Source: a bacterium (GTDB lineage Bacteria > Electryoneota > Electryoneia > Electryoneales > Electryoneaceae). Taken from it: 60,712 nt of DNA. The DNA is taken from NCBI GenBank assembly GCA_020444265.1, contig JAHLLH010000008.1, positions 122,945 through 183,656 on the forward strand, written 5' to 3'. Below the pieces are notes generated by a model. The model was given only the letters and a program-made list of their open reading frames with translations, searched no databases and had not been told where the DNA came from. Both the position numbers and the translations under genes were made by a program. This document shows, in pieces, positions 29,645-37,816 of the stretch (within the stretch, counting starts at the first letter, position 1; each line of letters opens with the position of its first letter).

Positions 29645-30222
29645 CGAAGCACCCCCTCAAGCCAGCGAGGCGTCCGGAAGGTGGAACCGAGGGTAACCAG
29701 GTAACGGATTTGGTCATAGGGATCGCTTGTATAGGTGCGAAGAAATTCAGCACTCGCTTTCAGGTAGATGGGTCGAACGAGGCAGATCTGCATCCCCAAT
29801 CGTCCCCCCGAAACCAAATCATGACGAGTGGTCGCCTCCAATGCGCCCTGCCTGTCAAAGCTCATCGAGGATCGACCGACCATCACACCCGGGACTATCG
29901 CGACACAAGGGTTGATCGAAAAGGGAACATCCCAGGCGAGAGAGAGCAGCAGGTTATCATAGTCGGGACGTGTACTCCTGGACGATGTTACCGTGTGGTA
30001 GCTGACCGCCATCTCCACCCAGCCTAGACCAGCATCGACAGATGCGAATCCGCTGAACCCCGGGTCGGAGGAGTAATATGTGGACAGGTCACCTTGAAGG
30101 GTAGGTTGCATGCCTGAAAGGCCGATACGGACGGCGCCAAGGGCATCTGCATAATAGCGGGCTGAGGCGGAACTCGTGCAGATCATCAGCACGAATCCCA
30201 GCAGCAGGACTCTGGTCTTCAT
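29641..30222 (-). CDS. Small outer-membrane beta-barrel protein, unknown function
   Basis: A 193-residue exported protein heading the operon with the two TonB-plug proteins. Signal peptide MKTRVLLLGFVLMICTSSASA. The mature part is alternating hydrophobic/aromatic beta strands (GLGWVEMAVSYHTV, NLLLSLAWDVPFSINPCVAI, LGMQICLVRPIYLKASAEFL) fitting an 8-stranded barrel with two Cys. It resembles no family I can name. The overlap with the next gene suggests the three products work together at the outer membrane. Confidence 0.75.
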   Translation of the reverse strand: MKTRVLLLGFVLMICTSSASARYYADALGAVRIGLSGMQPTLQGDLSTYYSSDPGFSGFASVDAGLGWVEMAVSYHTVTSSRSTRPDYDNLLLSLAWDVPFSINPCVAIVPGVMVGRSSMSFDRQGALEATTRHDLVSGGRLGMQICLVRPIYLKASAEFLRTYTSDPYDQIRYLVTLGSTFRTPRWLEGVLR

Positions 30223-30376
30223 TGCATCCTCTATGTCGGCTGTCGTCTATTAAAGATGAGAGGGGATTGCTCCCGGTGCAACAGGGGAGAGGTATTCGTC
30301 TGCCAATGGACCATCCCGGTTCTCACCCTGTGTACATTGACAGCTTGAACAGGAAAAAGGTACAGGCAGGCAGGAT

Positions 30377-31072
30377 ATGCGAATCGCGCAGTTGATCGCC
30401 CAGCGTGGGGTGTGCAGCAGACGGGAAGCGGAACGGCGCATTCAGGATGGTCGTGTGATCCTGAATGGAGAACGGCTGCTGGACCCGGCAACCAATGTCG
30501 ACCCTGACAAAGATATTGTCGAGGTGGACGGTGAGGCGCTGCCACGTTCGAAACAGCCGCTCTACATCGCTTTGAACAAACCGCGCGGAGTGCTTTCCAG
30601 CTTCAGCAAGGATCGTGAAAAGGGTTTCACCCTCGGGGATGTCATTCCGCACCAGAGGAGGCTCTTTCCTGCGGGAAGATTGGACCGTGACTCAACCGGT
30701 CTCTTGATCCTGACCACGGATGGCGACTGGGCGAACCGTGTGATGCACCCACGGTACGAGAAGGAGAAGGAGTACCTGGTCAAGGTCTCCGGCCTGCGCC
30801 CCACGCCCGCCGCGAAAAAGATGAAGGAAGCCTACTTCTGGGAAGAGGGCAAGAAGCACGGTGCCGATAGCGTCGAGGCCGATGGTAGCTACCTGCGAAT
30901 TGTGCTGCACGAAGGACGGAACCGTCAGATTCGAAGGCTTGCGCAGGCGGCGGGACTCGAGGTTCGCGAGCTGATTCGAGTTCGAATCGGGGAAATCCAG
31001 CTGGGAAACCTGAAACCCGGCAAGTACCGCAACTTGAGCAGCCAGGAAGTGAAGTCACTTTCGGGAGAATAA
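30377..31072 (+). CDS. rluB: 23S rRNA pseudouridine synthase, RluB/RsuA family
   Basis: A 231-residue pseudouridine synthase. The N-terminal S4 RNA-binding domain is MRIAQLIAQRGVCSRREAER...VILNG (about 1-60), and the catalytic Asp is in AGRLDRDSTGLLILTTDG (near residue 105). Further motifs: EKEYLVKVSG, and HEGRNRQIRRLAQAAGLEV, typical of RluB/RluE. RluB modifies U2605 of 23S rRNA in E. coli; RsuA of 16S rRNA is the alternative. Divergent from the outer-membrane operon, sharing a 154-bp gap with no clear motif. A bidirectional terminator follows. Confidence 0.93.
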   Translation: MRIAQLIAQRGVCSRREAERRIQDGRVILNGERLLDPATNVDPDKDIVEVDGEALPRSKQPLYIALNKPRGVLSSFSKDREKGFTLGDVIPHQRRLFPAGRLDRDSTGLLILTTDGDWANRVMHPRYEKEKEYLVKVSGLRPTPAAKKMKEAYFWEEGKKHGADSVEADGSYLRIVLHEGRNRQIRRLAQAAGLEVRELIRVRIGEIQLGNLKPGKYRNLSSQEVKSLSGE

Positions 31073-31110
31073 GAACAACCACCGCTAATCCGTGTGAGGC
31101 TGGAAATGGA

Positions 31111-31136
31111 AACGCCCCGTTTGAAAACGGGGCGTT
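31111..31136. terminator. Bidirectional terminator between rluB and the Cys-rich gene
   Basis: AACGCCCCGTTT, GA, AAACGGGGCGTT: a 12-bp perfect stem between convergent genes. T-rich sequence is modest on both sides (TTGACTATT forward, TTTCC reverse). Confidence 0.85.
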
Positions 31137-31160
31137 GACTATTCTATCAGATCGAGAACA

Positions 31161-31424
31161 TCAGATGCTACCATCCTGCTTGTCCATCCCTGGACAGCAG
31201 TCCGAGGCATCCTTCTTGGCCGCCTCGTGCATCTTCATGCCGTCGCTGTCGCAACCAGCTTTGACTTCGTCAACACAACTACTGTTGACTTCATCGGCGC
31301 ACATGGTGGCGCAATCCGCCATATTGTCCGCCTGGGTCATGCCTGCATCCACCTGCTGAGCCGTTACAAACAGGCCTGCTGTCAGTATAAGTGCGAGGGC
31401 AAAGATGGCAATCGGTTTCAACAT
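31161..31424 (-). CDS. Small Cys-rich secreted protein
   Basis: 87 residues from ATG 31424, preferred over an upstream ATG because GAGGAA sits 7 bases before it and a signal peptide follows directly (MLKPIAIFALALILTAGLFV, cleavage near QQVDA). The mature 60 residues hold seven Cys in the pattern C-x3-C-x7-C-x7-C, then a CC pair, plus several Met (DCATMCADEVNSSC, AGCDSDGMKMHEA, DCCPGMDKQDG). This suggests metal binding or disulfide bonding. I do not recognise a family. Confidence 0.75.
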   Translation of the reverse strand: MLKPIAIFALALILTAGLFVTAQQVDAGMTQADNMADCATMCADEVNSSCVDEVKAGCDSDGMKMHEAAKKDASDCCPGMDKQDGSI

Positions 31425-31622
31425 GCTGTATTCCTCGTTGGGGGTGTTCAATAGTCCTAATTTATCATTGCAATTTCAGTAGGATCAAGTACTATCTCCA
31501 GAGAGAGCGACTAGGGCCTCATCGAGTTTAAGCCTTGAATTATGACTCTTCTAAAGCTTATACTTCTTATAACTGGGATGACATTGATAACGACCTTCTG
31601 GGGAGAAGGGATTACCCAGCCC

Positions 31623-32186
31623 ATGGAAGCAAAAGGCACGCTGCTGATTTCTGTCCAGGAATTTGTTCTCGCCTATTTTGGTGGTGATGGCTATGTTCGC
31701 TGGCTGACTGCTCTCCCGTCCCAGACCGCTGAAGCCTATCGTTCAAAGATTCCGCCTTCCCAGTGGTTCCCCATGAACCAGTACCTGGCTCATCCACTAC
31801 GTACCATCTGCGATCTTTTTTTTGATGGTGAGGCAAAAGGGGCTTGGGAGTGTGGCCGTTACAGCGCTGACCTCGCCTCAAACCGATTCCTTCGCCTCTT
31901 TGTCAGGATGGCCTCCACGCACTTGTTGCTGAAACGGGCTACCGACATCCTGGAAATGTATTACAAGCCCTGCCGCTCGAAGCTGTTTGATTACGGTACC
32001 GGTCATGCTACCCTGCAAATCACCCAGTTTGAGAGCATAAACCAGGACCTGGAGCACCGTATCGGCGGGTGGATTGAACGTGCCCTTGAAATCAGTACAG
32101 GTGGCAAGGTGGACGTAAAAATCACCAAATCGATGGCTGGCGGCGATGACTATACGGAATATGTTACTAGCTGGTCAGCGAAGTAG
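31623..32186 (+). CDS. Uncharacterised protein resembling DUF2378-type sensors
   Basis: 187 residues from ATG 31623 (MEAKGTLLISVQEFVLAYFG). The frame is open to an ATG at 31542, which would add a hydrophobic 27-residue tail; the shorter start is preferred because the core begins there and GGAGAAGGG lies 12 bases upstream. The pattern of KGTLLIS..EFV, SQWFPMNQYLAHPLRTICDLF, GAWECGRYSADLA, LLKRATDILEMYYKP and a final GDDYTEYVTSW recalls the DUF2378/V4R/heme-NO-binding-like superfamily. This is recognition from memory and not firm. Soluble; a ligand-binding role is a guess. Confidence 0.6.
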   Translation: MEAKGTLLISVQEFVLAYFGGDGYVRWLTALPSQTAEAYRSKIPPSQWFPMNQYLAHPLRTICDLFFDGEAKGAWECGRYSADLASNRFLRLFVRMASTHLLLKRATDILEMYYKPCRSKLFDYGTGHATLQITQFESINQDLEHRIGGWIERALEISTGGKVDVKITKSMAGGDDYTEYVTSWSAK

Positions 32187-32353
32187 CCTGCCTGGTTGCC
32201 CCGATGTTTCCCTGGTCTTGTTCATAGAACGGGATCTCCACCACATAGACTAGAAATTTTTCCAGTTTTTTGCCTGTTTCTGTTGCAAACCTTGTTCTGT
32301 CGCCTACTTTAAGCCGAGCCGTGGGGGGGACACCCACATTGGAGGAGACAGGC

Positions 32354-32755
32354 ATGTTTGATACTCAATTGCATGTATGGGCCGTACTGCTGGGAGTGGT
32401 GGCGCATGCGGTGCTCGGAATGCTCTGGTTTGGACCGTTGTTCGGGAAACGATGGATGGCGCTGGTCGGGAAAACTCCGGACGACCTCGGAAACCCGATG
32501 CAGGCAATGGTGGGTGGCCTGGTCACCTCACTCTTCAAGGCGTACTTCCTCGACCGAATTGTAACCGGCATGGGGGCGGACGGCATCGGATCGGCGATCA
32601 TGATCGCCTTTTGGATCTGGTTCGGCTTCATCCTGATGTACGATTTGCTGAAGTACTTCTACGAGGGCCGTTCGACCGGCCTGGTTTCCATCGATACCGG
32701 TTTTGAACTGGTCTGGTTTGTGGCTGCCGGTGCGATCATCGGGGCGTTTCTGTAA
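32354..32755 (+). CDS. DUF1761 family membrane protein
   Basis: 133 residues from ATG 32354, with GGAGGAGA 5 bases upstream; the longer frame is rejected. Four predicted membrane segments: VWAVLLGVVAHAVLGMLWF, AMVGGLVTSLFKAYFL, IMIAFWIWFGFILMYDLL and ELVWFVAAGAIIGAFL. The WFGPLFGKRWMALVGK and WIWFGF motifs fit DUF1761. The function is unknown. A single-gene unit followed by paired hairpin repeats. Confidence 0.82.
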   Translation: MFDTQLHVWAVLLGVVAHAVLGMLWFGPLFGKRWMALVGKTPDDLGNPMQAMVGGLVTSLFKAYFLDRIVTGMGADGIGSAIMIAFWIWFGFILMYDLLKYFYEGRSTGLVSIDTGFELVWFVAAGAIIGAFL

Positions 32756-32804
32756 GGAATAAGTTGTTGCGAGGAAACACGGCGTTGCGAAGCATCGTTC
32801 AAAC

Positions 32805-32863
32805 GTTCCGGCAGGTCTTCTGACCTGCCGGATCTTGTGTCAGGTCGGGAGACCTGACACAAC
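32805..32863. repeat. SR-A tandem hairpin pair A8/A9 (59-bp direct repeat, copy 1)
   Basis: TCCGGCAGGTC, TTCT, GACCTGCCGGA (32807-32832), then TTGTGTCAGGTC, GGGA, GACCTGACACAA (32835-32862). The 59-bp stretch is repeated with two mismatches at 33173, on the other side of the next gene. Confidence 0.9.
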
Positions 32864-32893
32864 ACATTAGGCGATAGCAGGGGGGAGGTCAGA

Positions 32894-33160
32894 ATGAAAA
32901 ATCTCAGCCTGAAAGCGTTCACTATCTACCTGATGGTCCTCGCTCTTGCGCTAGTTGCGGCGGGATTGACCCTCTACCTGACAAATCAGCCCGATCCCTC
33001 CCTGTCGGACAACCTGGTCAGGGCGGCTCTCAACCTGCCTGCGATCTATGACCGCTCATTCCGTATGGGTATCGGCGAGATGCTGCTGGTGGCAGGTGGG
33101 GTGCTTTTTCTGGCGGGGGGAGTGGGCTGGTTGGTTGCGAGGAGCTCCTCAGTAAGTTAG
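32894..33160 (+). CDS. Small two-helix membrane protein
   Basis: 88 residues with two hydrophobic helices (FTIYLMVLALALVAAGLTLYL near 9-29; MLLVAGGVLFLAGGVGWLVA near 63-82) joined by a polar loop with SDNLVRAALNLPAIYDRS. GGGGAGG lies 7 bases before the ATG, so translation is likely. No family recognised. It is exactly bracketed by two near-identical 59-bp hairpin-pair repeats. Confidence 0.75.
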   Translation: MKNLSLKAFTIYLMVLALALVAAGLTLYLTNQPDPSLSDNLVRAALNLPAIYDRSFRMGIGEMLLVAGGVLFLAGGVGWLVARSSSVS

Positions 33161-33172
33161 CACCAGGAACGA

Positions 33173-33231
33173 GTTCCGGCAGGTCTCCTGACCTGCCGGA
33201 TCATGTGTCAGGTCGGGAGACCTGACACAAC
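33173..33231. repeat. SR-A tandem hairpin pair A10/A11 (59-bp direct repeat, copy 2)
   Basis: TCCGGCAGGTC, TCCT, GACCTGCCGGA (33175-33200) and TGTGTCAGGTC, GGGA, GACCTGACACA (33204-33229). It lies between convergent genes and probably acts as a terminator for both. Confidence 0.9.
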
Positions 33232-33246
33232 GTCTACACAATCTTT

Positions 33247-34701
33247 CTAGACCCTGTACCGCTTGAAATAATCTTCCAGCTCAGGCAGGCCGCCCTGCAT
33301 GACGAGGTAGCCGTCGATCGGCTCACGTTCGGTGATCTCGCCGTTGACCGGGGTCAGCATCAGCTGCTTCACTTCCTCTCGGTCCTGAGTGTGGCCCAGT
33401 GCCCAGCCGAGTTTCACGTAGGCGACTTCCGGTAGCATGTTTCCGAGCGGGGTGACACCGAGCTCCATGATGTCACGGCCCGTATCGTAGACATACATCT
33501 GCACGTAGCCCCACAAGGTCTGGACGGTCATGTAGATGTGGACCCCAGCTTCAACCGCCGCCTTGATCGCGGGGTAGAGGGGCTTGTTGACATGACCCAG
33601 CCCTGTGCCGGCGATAACGATGCCCTTGTAGCCGTTCTCGATCATGCTGTAGATGATGTCCGGCTGCATGTTCGGGTAGTACCAGAGGATCGTCACCTTC
33701 TCCTCGAAAGCGGTGTCCAGCTTCGGTTTCAGGTCGCTGTTGCGCGGCTTGAACTGGCCAGGCCCCTTGATCATCCCGAAGCCGGTGGAATCGACACGGG
33801 CGATCGGAGTGTCGGAGAGTGTCCGGAAGGTGCTGCGGTAACTCGAGTGCATTTTGCGGACACGTGTGCCGCGATGCAGCAGGCCATAGCTGTCGGAGGT
33901 CGGCCCGAACATGCAGACCATCACCTCGCCGAAATCGCCTTCCGCGGCGGTTTTGACCGCACGCAGCAGGTTGTAAGCGGCATCGCTCGAGGGACGGTCA
34001 CTCGAACGCTGGCTGCCGACGACCACCACCGGGCAGGGCAGGTCCTGTAGCATGAAGGACAAGGCGGCCGCGGTGTAGTGCATCGTGTCAGTGCCATGCC
34101 CGATCACAACTCCTGCCACCCCACGTTCAATCTCCTTTACCACTTCCTGCGCGGTGCCGATCCAATGCTTCGGGCCGATGTTCTCGGAAAACTCGCCGTA
34201 AAGTTTGCGCGTCTCAAGGTTGGCGATGTCCGCCAGCTCCGGGACCGCGCCATAGAGCTCGCCTGGGCTGAAGGCGGGGATGACCGCACCGGTACGGTAG
34301 TCCAAGCGGCTGGCAATGGTGCCGCCCGTACCGAGCAGGGTGACGTTTGGCTTTTTCTCGTCGTAGGGGAAGGCCTTTTCCGGGATCTGGTAGTTGGCCT
34401 TTTTATAGCCGATGATCTCGATGTGGGTGATGGTATCAACACGCACGCCGATGTTGTAGCCGTTGTGGGTCAACTTGATGACAAGGTGCTTGTCATCCGC
34501 TGTTTCACTACGCGGCAGCAGGGTACCAACGAAGGAGCCCTGGGTCGTATCAAGGCGTACTGATGCCCAGACACGTGCCCCGGTGGTTTCGAGTAGCGTA
34601 CGCGCCTGTCCACGGTACCCTTTGAGATCCTCTTTCGCATCCGCCGCCGGGAGGGTGACCCCATCCTTCACCGATCCTGTTGCCTGCAGTACATCACTCA
34701 T
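33247..34701 (-). CDS. gatD: GatD-like Glu-tRNA(Gln) amidotransferase subunit D / asparaginase
   Basis: 484 residues from ATG 34701 (ATG 34713 is possible). The N-terminal GatD-type beta-barrel domain (about 30-110, VWASVRLDTTQGSFVGTLLP and HNGYNIGVRVD) precedes an L-asparaginase-like domain with GTGGTIASRLDYRTG (first catalytic Thr), IGHGTDTMHYTAAALSFML (second Thr-Asp) and a downstream Lys region (VVVGSQRSSDRPSSDAAYNL). The combination is that of GatD, which releases ammonia from Gln for GatE to amidate Glu-tRNA(Gln), a mainly archaeal system. No gatE is in the window, so a stand-alone asparaginase role is also possible. Co-transcription with the T9SS gene upstream is possible (gap about 100 bases). 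Confidence 0.85.
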   Translation of the reverse strand: MSDVLQATGSVKDGVTLPAADAKEDLKGYRGQARTLLETTGARVWASVRLDTTQGSFVGTLLPRSETADDKHLVIKLTHNGYNIGVRVDTITHIEIIGYKKANYQIPEKAFPYDEKKPNVTLLGTGGTIASRLDYRTGAVIPAFSPGELYGAVPELADIANLETRKLYGEFSENIGPKHWIGTAQEVVKEIERGVAGVVIGHGTDTMHYTAAALSFMLQDLPCPVVVVGSQRSSDRPSSDAAYNLLRAVKTAAEGDFGEVMVCMFGPTSDSYGLLHRGTRVRKMHSSYRSTFRTLSDTPIARVDSTGFGMIKGPGQFKPRNSDLKPKLDTAFEEKVTILWYYPNMQPDIIYSMIENGYKGIVIAGTGLGHVNKPLYPAIKAAVEAGVHIYMTVQTLWGYVQMYVYDTGRDIMELGVTPLGNMLPEVAYVKLGWALGHTQDREEVKQLMLTPVNGEITEREPIDGYLVMQGGLPELEDYFKRYRV

Positions 34702-34798
34702 CGTCTTCCCCATAATCGCGTTGAACCCGGGCAAAGTACGGCGGCAGGCGTTGACTGGCAAGAGAACGGGAGATGGGGTTAGATAGGAGTTGTCTGTT

Positions 34799-36847
34799 CT
34801 ATTTCAGCAGGGTAACTCGTTGGACTCGAGTTTCCAGTTCTTCAGTTCTCAGGACAACAAAATATTGTCCAGAGGAGAGGCAAGACCCTTCGAGAATGAC
34901 AGAATGGAAGCCCGCCGCATGTACCCCACTTGAGAGGATGGCAACTCGTCGACCTAATACATCATGCAAGGAGATTGTAGTAACCTGATCGCGTGGTAGT
35001 CCATATCGCATGGAAGTGTTTGTATTAAAGGGGTTTGGAGTCGGAGGAAATACAACGAGAGATGTGGGGAGATCATCTTCCCTGCATGAGGCATCGTTCG
35101 GTGGTACACCAGTGCCGCTGAAAGGAATTGAGAGAAAGGGCTGATCCGGATTGTTAGTGGTCAATGTCATCCAGTCAAGAAAGTCGCCAACATGGTTGGG
35201 CCTGAATTCAATGATGATTTGAGTTGAATCCAAGCCGCCGAGAATAATCGGGAATTGCGCTGGAAGCGTGAACACCGGTTCGGGCAAATCGAAAAGGTCA
35301 ACCACAAGTGTGTCGAAACCGAGATTTTGTAATTGCACGACTTGCGAGGCATTGGAGTCAACCGAAACCTGGCCGAATTGTACGTCCGCCGGAGTCAACT
35401 CAGCACGCGGGGCAAAGAAAGAGTGTGTCGCATATGGCTCGAAGGGGATGGGTGGAATTCTTGCCTGAAGAGTATCCCCGGTCCCCTCAGTGTGGTGCAT
35501 CGCCTCGTATGGTCCATTGGGGCTACCCCAATAGTTGTTGATTGCAGCGACATTTCGACCAGAAACCGACATTCCTTCATTACTGATGAAATCGCATTCG
35601 GTTACTGTTAAGCTGGCAGAATCCCCGGCCGCGTTGGTAATGCAACCAAAACGAATGGGCTCTGGGTTTGGTTCTTCAATAAAATGATTGTTCTGGCAAA
35701 TGTTACGTTGAAAATTGACTCTTGGATAGAGGTAGTTCGTTAAATCCCAATTAATCACCAGCGCCATAATAAGTTGGCTTCTAGCTTCATTTTCGGAGAA
35801 TCTATTATCTGATACAATTCCGTGGGATCCCATAGTAATACACCCAACTTGCTGATCGGAACGGTTATGAGTGAACCTGTTCTCAGAAATAACAGCTATA
35901 GGAGAAAAATGGACAGCGATAGCACCAGAAGTAGCAGTATAACCAGGTGTATTATGGCCAATATTTCCAATAAACCTATTATTAATTATGGATATTGGTA
36001 AATAGCAGTCTATTTGCAACGCTGGTGCTTTTTCGAAAGATCCGTGATTGTTGACAAAATCACAATCTTCAACTAGCCAAGGACCAGTTTCCAGCGATTC
36101 ATCGGTTGTACACCTAACCGCACCGCTAGGATGTTCAATAGAGTCAGTGCTGAAATATGATCCAACTATGCTTCCACTAGATGTATTGGCATATAACGAA
36201 TTTCCCCATAATTCACTTCTGTTGTTGATAAAGATTGATTCATGAATTACAATACTTGAACTAGAGGCAGATACTGCCCCACCGCTTCCTGTAGAAGTGT
36301 TATTGTCAAAATAACAATTATATAATGTTAGATTAGAATGATTAATAGCTAATGCACCACCTGTCGAGGCTGAATTATTTGTGAAATTACAAGATGTAAT
36401 AACTAATGTACAGTATGTTGCGAATATCCCAGCTCCATGTTCTAAGGGAGAGGCTCGACTTAAATCGCAATCCTCCACAGTGAGTCCGGCAATACAATAG
36501 ACGCGTTGAGGCTCCTCATAATTGGCAGGAATACGAATGGCACGGCGAATTGGATTCGATGAATCTCCTAAAATTTTAGTCGTTGCGATAGACGCTGTAT
36601 CTCCAGTGACCAGCCATTCACCAGCAAGTGTTAGACCAAAGGTTGGAAAGCTTAAGGATTCATAGTAGTTCCCCTCTACAATTAGAACTGTATCCAGAGC
36701 TGAGGATGCATTGATTGCTGATTGAATTGTGGTGAATTCTTCTGGTACTGTTCGTACTGTAGCATTTGTAATTGCAGTAAATAGTGAAAGATAAGCATAT
36801 AAGGTTATCTTAAATACTAGTAAATGTTGTTTAGTTAGTTTCTTCAT
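34799..36847 (-). CDS. Secreted parallel beta-helix protein with T9SS sorting domain
   Basis: 682 residues. The N-terminal signal region is MKKLTKQHLLVFKITLYAYLS and so on to about 30. A right-handed beta-helix follows, with FTTIQSAINASSALDTVLIV then many Asn-rich turns (TSCNFTNNSASTGGALAINH, NCYFDNNTSTGSGGAVSAS, ENRFTHNRSDQQVGCI) as in pectate-lyase-like/right-handed-helix surface proteins. A HYDIN/ASPM-like Ig domain comes next (VQFGQVSVDSNASQVVQLQN), and then a T9SS type A sorting domain (PTPNPFNTNTSMRYGLP, LHDVLGRRVAIL). No catalytic residues are evident. The gene is markedly AT-richer than its neighbours, suggesting transfer or different selection. Confidence 0.85.
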   Translation of the reverse strand: MKKLTKQHLLVFKITLYAYLSLFTAITNATVRTVPEEFTTIQSAINASSALDTVLIVEGNYYESLSFPTFGLTLAGEWLVTGDTASIATTKILGDSSNPIRRAIRIPANYEEPQRVYCIAGLTVEDCDLSRASPLEHGAGIFATYCTLVITSCNFTNNSASTGGALAINHSNLTLYNCYFDNNTSTGSGGAVSASSSSIVIHESIFINNRSELWGNSLYANTSSGSIVGSYFSTDSIEHPSGAVRCTTDESLETGPWLVEDCDFVNNHGSFEKAPALQIDCYLPISIINNRFIGNIGHNTPGYTATSGAIAVHFSPIAVISENRFTHNRSDQQVGCITMGSHGIVSDNRFSENEARSQLIMALVINWDLTNYLYPRVNFQRNICQNNHFIEEPNPEPIRFGCITNAAGDSASLTVTECDFISNEGMSVSGRNVAAINNYWGSPNGPYEAMHHTEGTGDTLQARIPPIPFEPYATHSFFAPRAELTPADVQFGQVSVDSNASQVVQLQNLGFDTLVVDLFDLPEPVFTLPAQFPIILGGLDSTQIIIEFRPNHVGDFLDWMTLTTNNPDQPFLSIPFSGTGVPPNDASCREDDLPTSLVVFPPTPNPFNTNTSMRYGLPRDQVTTISLHDVLGRRVAILSSGVHAAGFHSVILEGSCLSSGQYFVVLRTEELETRVQRVTLLK

Positions 36848-36864
36848 AGGTCATCACTAAATGA

Positions 36865-36894
36865 ACCGCCCTGATTACAATTCATCAGGGCGGT
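36865..36894 (-). terminator. Terminator after the small secreted protein gene
   Basis: A perfect 11-bp stem ACCGCCCTGAT (36865-36875) with ATCAGGGCGGT (36884-36894). On the reverse strand it follows the stop of the 36902 gene by 7 bases and is followed by TTCATTT. Confidence 0.8.
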
Positions 36895-36901
36895 AAAATT
36901 G

Positions 36902-37342
36902 CTACCAAATTGACTTGAAAGTTAAAGTTCCGTAGCCGCTGGTTCCCTGTACCCTTAATAATGAATGCTGGATACTGAGGTTGTGAATTTCAAGATCATT
37001 GTAAAAATGTGTGTCATCGTAATAGCCAGGATCATCATACTCAGTCAATGTGATTCTAAGGGTAACCGGATCAGACCATTCTTCTCCAACTTCAATAAAA
37101 CTGACTTGATTCAAGGCTACATCAGAGTCTTGACCGTTCCCGCCAATTTTTGCCTCAGGATATTCATAGATAATACTGGCACATGCATAATCCCCGGCAC
37201 TCGCGGTAAACGTTGGCTCGCTCCAAGAATCAGATTCTGTACTCGACAGATATGAGTATACCTGTCCGTTGATTGCCAAAACATTGGAAGTGGCAAGTAA
37301 AGAAAGACAAAGGATCACCAACACTACCGTTGAACGTCTCAT
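36902..37342 (-). CDS. Small secreted protein of unknown function
   Basis: 146 residues from ATG 37342, chosen over an ATG 20 codons upstream because a signal peptide starts here (MRRSTVVLVILCLSLLATSN, cleavage near NVLA) with GGGGGTTGAG just before. The mature part is beta-rich and acidic (ASAGDYACASIIYEYPEAKI, VTLRITLTEYDDPGYYDDTH) and ends YGTLTFKSIW. No family recognised. Like its neighbour it is AT-richer than the core genes. Confidence 0.7.
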   Translation of the reverse strand: MRRSTVVLVILCLSLLATSNVLAINGQVYSYLSSTESDSWSEPTFTASAGDYACASIIYEYPEAKIGGNGQDSDVALNQVSFIEVGEEWSDPVTLRITLTEYDDPGYYDDTHFYNDLEIHNLSIQHSLLRVQGTSGYGTLTFKSIW

Positions 37343-37572
37343 CTCAACCCCCCAAATAGCAAATATACCTGCCGAACGCAGGTACTTCATAATATGACGC
37401 AATTGTATTTTTTTTTAAGTGCCGATTCGAGATTTCCAGTAGTACTCTGAAGAGGGAGCTCTACTCCGCCAAAAGAACTTGCACAAAAAGGAGTTATCTA
37501 GCTCTCATTGCAGTACGATTCGGGTCGAAGGCAATCTCGAATAAAAAGCGCCTCGAAGTGAGAAACCCCTGC

Positions 37573-37602
37573 TTGACACCCTGCCAGCTACGGCGCTACT
37601 TT
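37573..37602 (+). promoter_or_regulatory. tRNA-Gly promoter
   Basis: Consensus TTGACA (37573-37578), 18 bases, TACTTT (37597-37602), ending 9 bases before the tRNA. From 37403 to 37572 I see no gene. Confidence 0.75.
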
Positions 37603-37611
37603 TGGCGTTGT

Positions 37612-37683
37612 GCGGCGATGGCGCAATGGTAGCGCACCAGCTTCCCAAGCTGGTGGTTGCGGGTTCGATCCCCGTTCGCCGCT
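37612..37683 (+). tRNA. tRNA-Gly (anticodon CCC)
   Basis: A 72-base cloverleaf: acceptor GCGGCGA/TCGCCGC, D stem GCGC/GCGC with AATGGTA loop, anticodon stem CCAGC/GCTGG around TTCCCAA (anticodon CCC, reads GGG), variable TGGTT, T stem GCGGG/CCCGT with TTCGATC loop, discriminator T. The CCA end is not encoded. A terminator lies 65 bases downstream. Confidence 0.97.
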
Positions 37684-37748
37684 CTTGGATGGGGAGGCTC
37701 AGCTTGGAGCGCCCCGGGTTCGTGAAGGAGAATGCCTCCACCCCTTGT

Positions 37749-37798
37749 AACGCCGTACCGCAGGCCTGATCTTCGATAGGCCCCGGCACGGCGTTTTT
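37749..37798 (+). terminator. tRNA-Gly terminator
   Basis: AACGCCGT pairs with ACGGCGTT around a nested CCG..AGGCC/GGCC..CGG hairpin, followed by a run of T to 37798. A strong intrinsic terminator. Confidence 0.9.
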
Positions 37799-37816
37799 CG
37801 CGTGGTCGCCGAGTGT

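Noticed and set aside
37505-37789. Reverse frame with RRTGIEPATTSLGSW
   Set aside because: This is the antisense of tRNA-Gly, a well-known false ORF.
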